From Gemmatales bacterium (lineage in GTDB: Bacteria; Planctomycetota; Planctomycetia; Gemmatales; HRBIN36), in contig JANXCQ010000002.1 in NCBI GenBank assembly GCA_025060195.1, positions 62,001-126,000 on the forward strand: a stretch of 64,000 nucleotides of DNA. Reading direction: 5' to 3'. Each line of letters starts with the position of its first letter. Within the stretch, counting starts at the first letter, position 1. This document shows positions 19,724-27,627 of the stretch, piece after piece. Position numbers and translations under genes: made by a program. The notes under the pieces are model-generated. The model saw only the letters and a list, made by a program, of their open reading frames with translations. It was not told the DNA's origin and made no database searches.

Positions 19724-20212
19724 ATGGCGACGACAGTCCGCGAATTTTCGGTGTTCTTGGAGAACAAGCCCGGGCGCATGGCACAAGTTTGCACGGCCAT
19801 TTCGCAGCAGAAAGTCAACATCACCGCCCTGGCGGTGGCAGAACGCAAGGAACGCAGCGTGCTCCGACTGGTAACCGAAGACCCGACGAAAACGCGGCAA
19901 GTGCTCAAAGACCTGAACTTGCCTTTCGACGAGCATGACGTGCTCTTAGTCGAGATGCGGAACCAGCCTGGAGCAGTAGCCCAAGTCTGCGAAGCTCTGG
20001 CCGAGGAACACATCAACATCGAATACGCCTATTGCAGCGCTGGTGCTAAGAACGGCAAGGCGATTGGGATATTTCGGGTGTCTAATCTGCCGAAAGCGGT
20101 GAAGGCCCTGGCCGATCATGCGACGCGGCTGAAACGCAAGGCCCACGGCGCCCGCGGTTGGGTCAACGCACCGCGACGAGGGGCTTCAGCACCGGCACCG
20201 ATAACGGACTAA
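19724..20212 (+). CDS. Tandem ACT-domain protein
   Basis: 162 residues with two ACT domains, at about 4-70 (EFSVFLENKPGRMAQVCTAI) and 73-140 (VLLVEMRNQPGAVAQVCEAL). ACT domains bind amino acids or other small ligands and regulate metabolic enzymes. Stand-alone tandem ACT proteins of this kind are usually regulatory subunits or sensors; no enzyme domain is attached. A strong site GAGGAGG lies just before the ATG. The next gene starts four bases after the stop, so a two-gene operon with the phosphoribosyltransferase is likely, hinting at a link to nucleotide or amino acid salvage. Confidence 0.85.
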   Translation: MATTVREFSVFLENKPGRMAQVCTAISQQKVNITALAVAERKERSVLRLVTEDPTKTRQVLKDLNLPFDEHDVLLVEMRNQPGAVAQVCEALAEEHINIEYAYCSAGAKNGKAIGIFRVSNLPKAVKALADHATRLKRKAHGARGWVNAPRRGASAPAPITD

Positions 20213-20215
20213 TCC

Positions 20216-20917
20216 ATGTTCCGCGACCGAGAAGACGCAGGTCGGCAACTCGCGGAAGCCCTGCGGCAGCGTTCGTGGCGCGACCCTGTGGTCTTAGCCA
20301 TTCCCCGGGGCGGGCTGGTCATCGGCGCTGCGTTAGCTCGAATCTTGCCCGCCGAATTAGATGTCGTGCTCTCACGCAAGTTGCCCGCGCCAAGCCAACC
20401 CGAACTGGCCATCGGTGCGGTCAGCGAAGACGGCGAGGTGATTCTCAATCGGCTCTTGGTTGAACGCCTGGAGATTGACCCCGACTACATCACCCGAGAA
20501 ACATCGCGCCAACTGGCCGAGATTCGCCGCCGGCAAAGTCTATATCGCCAAGTGCGCCCCGCGGCAAAACTCACGGGCCGATCGGTAATTGTGACCGACG
20601 ACGGCATCGCTACGGGTTCGACTATGATTGCCGCATTGCACGCGGCACGCTGGCAACGGCCCGCCCAACTCGTCGTCGCCGTTCCCGTAGGTTCTCCCGA
20701 CCGTCTGCAAGAAGTGGGACGCCATTGCGACGAAGTGATTTGCCTACTTGCCCCCGAAGATTTTTGGGCCGTCGGACAGTTTTACGAGTACTTCCCCCAG
20801 CTCGCCGACGAGGAAGCAATGGCTATTCTAGCGGAGGCTTGGCGTCAATATTGCGACCGAACGCGAGGTCGGCCGACTTCGGAAACAGGGGAACAACACG
20901 AACCTGGTTCGTCTTAG
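20216..20917 (+). CDS. Phosphoribosyltransferase-domain protein
   Basis: 233 residues with a type I phosphoribosyltransferase fold. The PRPP-binding loop is VIVTDDGIATGSTMIAA at about 125-141. The upstream segment AIPRGGLVIGAALA near 28 and SRKLPAPSQPELAIGAV near 53 are typical of the 'predicted phosphoribosyltransferase' group often found beside dienelactone hydrolase or other stress genes. The base used as substrate is unknown. It follows the ACT gene by four bases. Its stop codon is part of a perfect inverted repeat, and an intrinsic terminator follows at 20948-20966. Confidence 0.85.
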   Translation: MFRDREDAGRQLAEALRQRSWRDPVVLAIPRGGLVIGAALARILPAELDVVLSRKLPAPSQPELAIGAVSEDGEVILNRLLVERLEIDPDYITRETSRQLAEIRRRQSLYRQVRPAAKLTGRSVIVTDDGIATGSTMIAALHAARWQRPAQLVVAVPVGSPDRLQEVGRHCDEVICLLAPEDFWAVGQFYEYFPQLADEEAMAILAEAWRQYCDRTRGRPTSETGEQHEPGSS

Positions 20918-20928
20918 CACGCTAAGAC
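20911..20928. repeat. 18-bp perfect inverted repeat spanning a stop codon
   Basis: GTCTTAGCACGCTAAGAC is perfectly self-complementary with an 8-bp stem and only two central bases. The TAG stop of the phosphoribosyltransferase gene is inside the left arm. It lies 20 bases before the intrinsic terminator and may help protect the 3' end of the transcript, or be a binding site. Confidence 0.7.
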
Positions 20929-20945
20929 AGACGTCGCCCAATCCA

Positions 20946-21092
20946 TTAGGCCGCTGCGGCCTTTTTCGGTTTCACCGCGGCCAAATGCGCCTGCAAACGC
21001 GCCAGCACTTTCTTGAGCCGCACGATTTTCACTTCCACCTGCTGCAAACGCCGCAATAATTGCTCACGCCGTTTTTCCTGTTTCGTAGTCAT
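20946..21092 (-). CDS. Small basic coiled-coil protein (48 aa)
   Basis: A 48-residue, strongly basic, helix-forming protein: MTTKQEKRREQLLRRLQQ, then a heptad-like leucine pattern and a KPKKAAAA tail. The frame is open 33 codons further upstream, but GGGAGGAG lies a few bases before ATG 21092 and is one of the best ribosome binding sites in the window. The Lys/Ala-rich tail resembles small nucleic-acid-binding proteins. Function not recognised. It is transcribed in the same direction as the ATPase gene and starts 106 bases after that gene's stop, so it may belong to that transcript. Confidence 0.6.
   Translation of the reverse strand: MTTKQEKRREQLLRRLQQVEVKIVRLKKVLARLQAHLAAVKPKKAAAA
20948..20966 (+). 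terminator. Intrinsic terminator embedded in the convergent gene's poly-Ala codons
   Basis: AGGCCGCTGCGGCCT forms a GC-rich hairpin followed directly by TTTT (20948-20966 on the plus strand). This is a textbook rho-independent terminator for the ACT/phosphoribosyltransferase transcript. The same bases, read on the minus strand, are the last codons (KAAAA and stop) of the 48-residue gene. Confidence 0.75.
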
Positions 21093-21198
21093 AAATTCTC
21101 CTCCCTCGCACGTATAACGCGCACCGTAGCTCCGTGCGCCAAAGTTGAATCTACCTGTAACATCGGCATCTACCCTAATTTCGTTCAACAAACTTCTG

Positions 21199-23349
21199 CT
21201 AGTCGGCGTGGAGGCACGTCAAGCGCAACAACGCTTCACATTGGCTCTGCAAAAAGTCCGCAAGATTAGGTAACGGTTTGTCCTCCGGCCAGGTTTCAGT
21301 CAACAAGGCCAGCCACCGCGGAAACGCATACAGTTGCACCAACTCGTCGAAGCGAAGCGGCTCCAGACGCACAGGCCGTCCACGTGTTTGCACCTCTTCC
21401 CAAAGCGCTTTGGTCTTGCCCGACAATTGCAAATCGTCTGCCGGCCGCAGCAACACCAACGTGTCCACCACGGGCGGCTCCATGTCCAAAGCGGTAAGTT
21501 TGACCTGCAAGTCGCGGAATTTTCCCGGCCCGCGCCCGAGGAATAGTCCGACGCCTACACGCCAAGGCGGACCATCCCGACACACCCAATGCGCCAACGT
21601 CAGCACGCCGTAAGTCGGATGTTGGCCATAAGTAAATTCCGGCACCACATGCTGCAACCGCCACGGGCCCACTTTGACACCATGCTCCAGACACGTCTGC
21701 ATCAACGCCCCCAAGCCGGCCTGCAACTCCCGGGTGGCACCGGTTACAGCCCCTTCCGGTGCCAACCGTTCCCGGGCATCGTCACAAGCCTGATGCCAAA
21801 GGCGCTCCAGAATCGCCAACGGCGCTAGCTGTGCCGAAGCGTTCCCGTCGCTCGAGTCGGCAGAACGCTCCCTGGCAGATACATGGGGCGGCGACACTGC
21901 CCGTAAGATCGTCACTTCCTTGACCTCAGGGGGAATCGGTTGTGGCGGCGGCACTTCCACATAAGTCACACTCTGGGGAACCACACCCTCCGCTTCCGCG
22001 TCGTCACCAGTTTCGCGACCGTACACCAACCGATCAAACAGCCGACGGAATTGCTGCAACATGTCCCTCAGCGTTGGCTCCGTGCGAGCAATGCGCAATA
22101 CTTGCTCTTCGCTAAATGGGAATATCGGCGCTACCTCGTTGCCAAAAGGTTCTAGCGCGGGCCGCAAACGCACCACCACCACTTTCCGCACCAGATCCGG
22201 CGGCGGGGGATCGAGCCGAATCGCCTGTACACTGCCATGACCTGGCAAGTGCAGCGGATGGTTCAACCGATCCTGAATGTAACCGTCCAAGCTGGGGACA
22301 AAGCGATTCCACAATCCTCGCTCGGCAAAAATCAGAAAGCAAATGCCGTCCACCTGATGCAGCACCTGCACCAGCCCGGCAAAAAACGACTCGCTCACTC
22401 GATGGCCATCTTCCGTGCGCCGCACCAAAAGCAAGTCCTCCAACTGGTCAAAGGCCACCACGACGGGAATCCGCAACGTCAAGCAGATGTCCATTAGTGC
22501 ACGCAGCAGCGCCAACACGAGTTCCTGCCGACTGGGCTGCACCTGAAAATCTAATTCAGTGAAGCCACTGGTCAGGAAATGCGCCAGTTCGTCCTCCTGA
22601 CCCAACAAAATGGCACGGGCAAAACCCTGATAAATCCGGCGACGCATCTGGCCCGCCACGCTATGCACTTCGTTCCGAGCCACAAACTCGCAAAGCCGCT
22701 CGTAAACCAGCCCCGGTTCCAACTGCACCTGAAGCAAGGCTTGCCGCACAGGCAAGGTGCCCGATCGCGATAGAAGCTGGACCAACCATTGACAGCGCTC
22801 CTCGGCCTGCGCTGAGCCGAGTCCCAACCGCCGCGCCCACCGAGTTAAGGCGGTCGCGGGAAACAGCTCCGCACGCCCGGCCGAATCCAAACTTTGCAAC
22901 CAATTCCGCACCAATCGGCGCGTCAATTCCTCGCCGATATAAACCAGCGGTCGCACGCCCCCCTGCGTGCCCCCGCCTAAGAGAGTGTCGATGATCTGAA
23001 ACAACACGAATTCGACAAAGTCGCAACCTTTCTGATACGTGCTCGGTGTAACCACCAATTGCCGACCGCGGGATGAGCCATGCTTGATCGAGTGGAGCAA
23101 GTGCGTCTTCCCCGCTCCCTTACTGCCCAAAATGGGCAACACCTCGGAATGCCGTGTCGCATCCTGGCGGTAAAGATCAATCGCGGCCAGCACCAGTTCC
23201 CGTTCCTGGGCGTACAACTCCGGAACGTGGTACCGAGCGCAAATCTCGTCATCGGGATGACGGGCAAAATAATTGCGAAACGGATTGCCGTGGTGCCGTA
23301 AAGCCTCCAACGCCCGCTCGTGAATCGCAGCCGTAGCAGTAAGTGTCAT
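21199..23349 (-). CDS. P-loop ATPase of unrecognised type, with C-terminal accessory domain
   Basis: 716 residues. Walker A is GSKGAGKT at 75-82, Walker B VVVAFDQLEDLL at 296-307, and a sensor-1-like strand GICFLIFAERG follows near 335. Together with EPTLRDMLQQFRRL near 425 this suggests an AAA+/ORC-type or STAND-like ATPase. The insertion between Walker A and B (over 200 residues) is long and mostly helical. A disordered linker at about 455-510 leads to a C-terminal alpha/beta domain ending VDTLVLLRPADDLQL...LYAFPRWL, which could be a degenerate nuclease or sensor fold; that is a guess. AAGGAG precedes the ATG by six bases. The partner gene lies 121 bases upstream. No membrane segment. Confidence 0.7.
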   Translation of the reverse strand: MTLTATAAIHERALEALRHHGNPFRNYFARHPDDEICARYHVPELYAQERELVLAAIDLYRQDATRHSEVLPILGSKGAGKTHLLHSIKHGSSRGRQLVVTPSTYQKGCDFVEFVLFQIIDTLLGGGTQGGVRPLVYIGEELTRRLVRNWLQSLDSAGRAELFPATALTRWARRLGLGSAQAEERCQWLVQLLSRSGTLPVRQALLQVQLEPGLVYERLCEFVARNEVHSVAGQMRRRIYQGFARAILLGQEDELAHFLTSGFTELDFQVQPSRQELVLALLRALMDICLTLRIPVVVAFDQLEDLLLVRRTEDGHRVSESFFAGLVQVLHQVDGICFLIFAERGLWNRFVPSLDGYIQDRLNHPLHLPGHGSVQAIRLDPPPPDLVRKVVVVRLRPALEPFGNEVAPIFPFSEEQVLRIARTEPTLRDMLQQFRRLFDRLVYGRETGDDAEAEGVVPQSVTYVEVPPPQPIPPEVKEVTILRAVSPPHVSARERSADSSDGNASAQLAPLAILERLWHQACDDARERLAPEGAVTGATRELQAGLGALMQTCLEHGVKVGPWRLQHVVPEFTYGQHPTYGVLTLAHWVCRDGPPWRVGVGLFLGRGPGKFRDLQVKLTALDMEPPVVDTLVLLRPADDLQLSGKTKALWEEVQTRGRPVRLEPLRFDELVQLYAFPRWLALLTETWPEDKPLPNLADFLQSQCEALLRLTCLHAD

Positions 23350-23470
23350 GGCCTGCTCCTTGGCCGATGCGTGGATTCGCGTCCTGCTTTCTGGCTTCCC
23401 TAGAAGATTCCACCCGAAAAGAGGTTCACGCCCCTCGCGCTGCGCCAGCCGTTTGGTCGCTCAGGGGATG

Positions 23471-24256
23471 TCACCAAGGACGGAGGCTCGCGTAATAAAC
23501 CAGGGCATGACCGATGAGCAAGGCGAATTCGGGTTCGGGTATCTCGTGAATTGGCCCGGCCCATGGATGGAGCAAAATACGCCCCTGAGCGTGTCCCCGT
23601 CGCAAACCGTCCTGAAATGCCCCCACGGTCAGATACGGATGCCGCGCCTGCACTTGACGAAACAACTCCGGCAACGGGCAGTCCTCCTGGGGATGTGTGT
23701 CTTGCCAGTGTCGCAAACATCGTAGCAACGTATGCTGCCAAACCTCCGCCTGCCAAATGGGGAAGCGCTCAGGTTGCTGCTGTTCGGGAGCCAACACTGC
23801 CAGTGCAGTTTCGACGCGCCGCCGCAATTGTTCCAGCTGGCGCTGTACTTGACCGATTTGCTCGGCCCAAGTCTGCCAGTGGCGCTCACACTCCCCGATC
23901 TGTCGGCTCAAGGCTTCCAAGACCAGTCGGGCGCATCCCTGTTCCACGAGCCAACGAACGCCTGCCTCGCTGGGCCAATATCGTTCCTGCCCCTTAGCCA
24001 GGGCCGTCGCCTCGCCCACAACTTCCAGCCAACCGCGTTGCAGACAAAACTCTGCCGCCTGTTTGCCCACGCGATGGCGCGGAAACAAACCAGGTTGCCG
24101 ACCGCTCGCGAACAAGGGTAAGCCTTCGCTCGCAGTCAAGCCCCGCCTCAGCGCCACGAGCACCAAAGCCTCGACCTCGGCAGAACGATCCGACGTTTCC
24201 GGCTCCGTCAAACGTACACCATTTCGCGCTGCTAAACGCGTGTCGCATTCAATCAT
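23471..24256 (-). CDS. Winged-helix/coiled-coil partner of the ATPase
   Basis: 261 residues, family not recognised. The first 110 residues alternate helices and short strands in a way that fits one or two winged-helix folds (VEALVLVALRRGL..., then PSEAGVRWLVEQG). About 115-165 is a Gln/Arg/Leu-rich coiled coil, and the C-terminal third ends with a second helix-turn-helix-like block (PYLTVGAFQDGLRRGHAQG) and HPWAGPIHEIPEPEFALLIGH. ATG 24256 is chosen over the upstream ATG at 24307 because AAGGAG lies six bases before it. It is upstream of, and co-directional with, the P-loop ATPase, so the two probably act together, perhaps as DNA-binding partner and motor. Confidence 0.6.
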   Translation of the reverse strand: MIECDTRLAARNGVRLTEPETSDRSAEVEALVLVALRRGLTASEGLPLFASGRQPGLFPRHRVGKQAAEFCLQRGWLEVVGEATALAKGQERYWPSEAGVRWLVEQGCARLVLEALSRQIGECERHWQTWAEQIGQVQRQLEQLRRRVETALAVLAPEQQQPERFPIWQAEVWQHTLLRCLRHWQDTHPQEDCPLPELFRQVQARHPYLTVGAFQDGLRRGHAQGRILLHPWAGPIHEIPEPEFALLIGHALVYYASLRPW

Positions 24257-24426
24257 GTCGGCTCCTTGGTTTATATGCGCGCGCTCCAATCTCGCTCCTT
24301 GGCTCACAGACTTCCTCGGGGCACTTCGCGAGCGCCAGGTGCGCGATTATGCCTTGAGACCCAACTCTTGCAAGACCAACTCCCCAGGGACGGCATCGTT
24401 TACGCCCTGGCGCGAGCAACGCCCCA

Positions 24427-24747
24427 TTACTCCGCGGAACACAGTTTCCGGGGCCAAATACGCACTGCTTTGGTACGCTGATTCACTTGACCAATCACGA
24501 TAGGTCTGCCCGTTGGCGACGGCTTGATGATCAAAGCCCACTCTCCGTCGAGCGTGGCATCCTGGGGATGGAACAAGGATTCACCCCGTGCGGCACGCTG
24601 CGCCATTACCTCGATCTTCCCCGGGGTACCAGGCAACGCCGCAGTCGGTACTGCGGGTAACCGCCCGAGCCGACCTACCGAACGTTTTCTCGACTCTTGA
24701 CCCGAAACGCGAACATTATGAGACTTGAGACGTTTAGGCTTAGACAT
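24427..24747 (-). CDS. Small hypothetical protein (106 aa)
   Basis: 106 residues with a basic, probably disordered N-terminal half (MSKPKRLKSHNVRVSGQES) and a more compact C-terminal half (GEWALIIKPSPTGRPIVIG, then VRIWPRKL). AAAGAGGT lies several bases before the ATG, which supports the start. No known domain recognised. It sits between the ATPase/partner pair and the envelope cassette, same strand as both; about 170 bases separate it from each neighbour, so it probably has its own promoter. Confidence 0.5.
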   Translation of the reverse strand: MSKPKRLKSHNVRVSGQESRKRSVGRLGRLPAVPTAALPGTPGKIEVMAQRAARGESLFHPQDATLDGEWALIIKPSPTGRPIVIGQVNQRTKAVRIWPRKLCSAE

Positions 24748-24909
24748 GGGCGACCTCTTTAGCTAAGGCATTCCAGACTAAGTCTTACTCGCAGCAGTCG
24801 ATGCTCTTCGAGACGTCATTCTAACGTGATTACTAAGCATTGACTCGACCATTAATCTAAGGATCAACATTCCAGGGGGTGAATTTTGCTAATCTATAGA
24901 TATCTCAGG

Positions 24910-25098
24910 CTAAGGACTGCTATGCCGATGCTCGAGGCGTTCTAAGGCATGGCGTAAACCGTATAAGCCTAACGCGGTCGCCGCCGCTAAGATGGCTTGC
25001 TCGATTTCTGTCGGCACTATCGGCACCACGCGATTGAAGGCCACGAACGCCGCCAACAATGCCGCTAAATAGGTCTTATATCCGTTCAGCCAAGCCAT
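24910..25098 (-). CDS. Small two-helix membrane protein, holin-like (62 aa)
   Basis: 62 residues: MAWLNGYKTYLAALLAAF opens the protein, with a hydrophobic helix at about 9-30, a short loop with Pro and Glu, a second helix at about 37-54 (ILAAATALGLYGLRHAL) and a charged tail (ERLEHRHSSP). The opening resembles small membrane proteins found in phage lysis or tail modules, so holin-like is the closest description; it is not proof of function. The frame extends upstream, but CAGGAG lies eight bases before ATG 25098. It is the last gene of the four-gene cassette, 32 bases after the TIGR03000-like gene. Confidence 0.6.
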   Translation of the reverse strand: MAWLNGYKTYLAALLAAFVAFNRVVPIVPTEIEQAILAAATALGLYGLRHALERLEHRHSSP

Positions 25099-25130
25099 AG
25101 TTTTGCTCCTGATATTAGATATTTCCGCTA

Positions 25131-26201
25131 TTAGAGGGCTCGCGTGCGCCAGACGAGCCAAAGCGCTGCCACGAATAATGCAAGATATAGCCATTTCGAC
25201 GTGAAGATGGGTTCTAAGCGGCGAGCGGGTTCCTGCCGGAGCCAACGCGCGAACGCGCTAGGCCCTTCGTAGCGGTAACAAATACGGGCTGGACTGGTCC
25301 CTTCTTCCCCCGCGGGCTCCTGCACCACAATTGCCAAACCCGTGGCCGCGAATTCCCTATCTTTATCCAGACCTAGGCGGGGCACGATCCAGTGATCGGC
25401 AGGATAACTTTGAATGCGGAGCCGTCTTCGCCATTCGACTAACTCGGGCGCCGTCTCCAGGTCGCGCACAATCCGCTGACGCAAGGACGTATCACGACTG
25501 ACAATGGTCAGATGAGGTAACTGAGAGTCGTCGGGAAGGTTGGGCCTGGCCGACAGGGAAGTGTCTGGTCCCTGGCCGCTGAGTAACGCCAACGCCTCGG
25601 CCCGGCTGATCTCGCGCCCTTGCCAGAGAAAGCGTTCCTGACCAGAGGGACGACCGCTACGTTCCTGCAGACGTTGCACTTCAAGGCCGAAGTTAAGCAA
25701 TTCCTCCGACCGCGGAGGCACCGCCCGGCCATCCTGGGACTGGTCATGACTATTGGGCGAACGTCGGGATAAATTGGAGTTGGCCTCGCCGTTCGAGGCT
25801 TTCGAGGGCGTCACGACTAAGTGCACCTGCTCGCCGCCGCGAAATACTATATTGCGCTCGTATCGGGAGCCATCCGGCCAAACCGCAGTAATTCGATAAG
25901 TGTACATATGACCACTTATTACAGGAGGCGTTTGCACCACTCGAAGCGCTCCGGTCGTTTCGATTCGATGCCCTTCGATTTCCACAATGGCATTGGCCGG
26001 CTCAACAGAAAGGATCAACTGTGTTCTAGTGATTGTATGTACACTATCTGGAATACCAAGGGGATTCTCTTGCCATGGTGCGTATCGGTAGGCGTAAGCT
26101 GGGCCAGGACCGGCCGAACAATTTGAGCCGAGTCAAGTGGGAGAGGCACTGGCCAAATAAGCGTAAGCCGTCCATCCGAGCCAAAAGAGCTGTAGCGTCA
26201 T
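25131..26201 (-). pseudogene. TIGR03000-like membrane protein gene with in-frame TGA at codon 23
   Basis: From ATG 26201, with GGGGGAG six bases upstream, the frame reads a plausible signal sequence (MTLQLFWLGWTAYAYLASAS) and then meets TGA at 26135-26133. After the stop, the same frame is open without interruption to 25131 (333 more codons). The long part begins with an extracellular domain like TIGR03000 (VEPANAIVEIEGH, HMYTYRITAVWPDG) and ends with one transmembrane helix (WLYLALFVAALWLVW). Read through, it would be a signal peptide, domain and C-terminal anchor protein of about 355 residues. Alternatively translation starts at TTG 26018 without a signal. A recent nonsense mutation, sequencing error or recoding are all possible. 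Confidence 0.65.
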
Positions 26202-26217
26202 GGCAGGCTCCCCCGGA

Positions 26218-26862
26218 TTATGGGCAACGTGGTGGTGGACTGGGGGCCAACAGAATAATCGCCCAGCCTTCCCCTAAGCCCGTAAAGGTGCGCCGAAATT
26301 CCTCTTCGTTCATCCATTCCACAGTGCCGGGAAAATTGTTATCCAGCACGGCAAACCAGCGCTCGTCCGCGTGGAGTAAGTTGACCATATGGGCGATGCG
26401 TCGGCCCTGATAACGGCCTGCGGGCGAAAAACAGTAAGTAACGCAAGGCATCCGTCCTGTCTTGCACGCCAGTTTCAGGATACTGATATCGTTGCCTTGA
26501 TACTGGAGATATTGCGGAACCGGCAGCCCACGTTCCCGACATAATCGCGTGATCATCGCATCTACCTTTTCGGGCCAACCCCCGCCGGGATGTTGCCTCA
26601 TCCAGTCGCGGAATTGCTGTAAGGCCTCGACATTCTGCCAGTCCGCGGCATGGGTCAGCGAGGTGAACACACACAGTCCCGCGCCATCGCGACCGACCGC
26701 ATTGCGCAAATGCCGCTCGATGGGATAGTCGAGTCGAATAGCCTTCCCGTCGGGAGTGCGCAGTCCGCCGATGGTTGCTTGAAAGATAGGTCCCTCGGCC
26801 CGACTCGGGCTCAACAGAGTAATAAGCAGCACAACTAAGACTAAGTTAGTCGCATGCTTCAT
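26218..26862 (-). CDS. Secreted papain/C39-like cysteine peptidase-fold protein
   Basis: 214 residues with a clear signal peptide (MKHATNLVLVVLLITLLSPSRA). A possible catalytic set is visible: Cys64 in GAGLCVFTS at the start of a helix, His158 in RIAHMVNLLH and Asp174/Asn175 in FAVLDNN. Order and spacing fit papain-like, C39-type or transglutaminase-like folds. The substrate is unknown. Second gene of the four-gene cassette: 24 bases after the 181-residue gene and 16 bases before the start of the TIGR03000-like gene. It should act outside the cytoplasm. Confidence 0.6.
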   Translation of the reverse strand: MKHATNLVLVVLLITLLSPSRAEGPIFQATIGGLRTPDGKAIRLDYPIERHLRNAVGRDGAGLCVFTSLTHAADWQNVEALQQFRDWMRQHPGGGWPEKVDAMITRLCRERGLPVPQYLQYQGNDISILKLACKTGRMPCVTYCFSPAGRYQGRRIAHMVNLLHADERWFAVLDNNFPGTVEWMNEEEFRRTFTGLGEGWAIILLAPSPPPRCP

Positions 26863-26886
26863 AGCTTAGTCCCTCCGACCGAAAAC

Positions 26887-27432
26887 TTAGACCGAGTTGA
26901 CACGTGTTGTGCACCGGAAGCACACCAGGAGCACGAGAATAACCACGGCAGTGACCGCGGCGCCTTCGAGCCAGCCGCGCGTTCGTCCTGCGGCAAAGGC
27001 GACGGCGCCGGTTCGTTGTATGAGTTGCCAGCGTTGCTCGACCTGGTCGGGAAACTGGCGCACCGCCTCTGCGACGGCGCGTAAGCTGGCCGCGAGTTCT
27101 TTCGCCGCGTCGGCCCAGTTAGGGAGCGTCGCTGCATCGCGCTGGTCGATGTTTGTTATTTCGCTGTCGCTGGGTGCATAGTCATGGCATGACCGCGACA
27201 GATTCGTCGCGATACCCAGCTGGTCATGCGTGTAATGGTGGCTCGCGCGATTTGGGTCGTCCGGAAAAACCCAAAGAGGTGCGGGGCGGGAACCGGTGGG
27301 CGACGCTTCTGTCCCGGTCTGCCCGCAGACCGACGCCTTATACGCAGGCTGTTCCCGCCCCAGCACTCCCTCCGTTGGGCTTATCAACGCCGAGAATACG
27401 AGGAGTAAAGCTTTCACAAGGTGCCAGCGCAT
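26887..27432 (-). CDS. Exported protein with C-terminal membrane anchor (181 aa)
   Basis: 181 residues: N-terminal signal sequence (MRWHLVKALLLVFSALISP), a poorly structured region with two Cys (VCGQTG, RSCHDY), an amphipathic Ala/Glu-rich helix at about 105-140 (AAKELAASLRAVAEAVRQF), and a C-terminal hydrophobic helix at about 157-172 (AAVTAVVILVLLVCF). No family recognised. AGAGGAT lies a few bases before the ATG. It is the first gene behind the promoter at 27495-27524, which is flanked by two 17-bp repeats, so it heads the cassette. Confidence 0.6.
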   Translation of the reverse strand: MRWHLVKALLLVFSALISPTEGVLGREQPAYKASVCGQTGTEASPTGSRPAPLWVFPDDPNRASHHYTHDQLGIATNLSRSCHDYAPSDSEITNIDQRDAATLPNWADAAKELAASLRAVAEAVRQFPDQVEQRWQLIQRTGAVAFAAGRTRGWLEGAAVTAVVILVLLVCFRCTTRVNSV

Positions 27433-27463
27433 CGGCAGATCCTCTGAGGCCGCCCGGGTATAG

Positions 27464-27549
27464 TGTACTTTTGTTCACTTACCTCTGAGCATTATTATTA
27501 GCATTCGGACGGGAACTAAGTCAAGAGCAAAATGTACTTTTGTTCACTT
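27464..27549. repeat. Two identical 17-bp repeats flanking a promoter (operator-like)
   Basis: TGTACTTTTGTTCACTT occurs at 27464-27480 and again, without mismatch, at 27533-27549. Each copy is partly palindromic (GTAC-TTTT-GTTC), one base away from the GAAC-N4-GTTC form of Gram-positive-type LexA sites. A 10-base inverted copy (AAGTGAACAA) lies at 27591-27600. The first copy overlaps the expected transcription start region, the second lies just upstream of the -35 box. Confidence 0.75.
27495..27524 (-). promoter_or_regulatory. Candidate promoter of the envelope cassette
   Basis: On the minus strand TTGACT (27524-27519) and TAATAA (27500-27495) are separated by 18 bases, a good sigma70-type match. 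The start would fall near 27488, about 55 bases before the ATG at 27432. Identical 17-bp repeats lie on both sides of this core. Confidence 0.55.
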
Positions 27550-27627
27550 TACAACGACTCTGCAGACCCGAGTATTGAGATGGGCTCGGTAAGTGAACAA
27601 GAACGAACGCAAGTAAAAATGCAGGAA

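Noticed and set aside
26133-26135. Selenocysteine at the in-frame TGA
   Set aside because: I see no convincing SECIS-type hairpin directly downstream and no selenoprotein family in this position; mutation or error is simpler. Not formally excluded.
24910-27549. Prophage remnant
   Set aside because: Apart from the holin-like peptide there are no terminase, capsid, tail, integrase or attachment-site signals.
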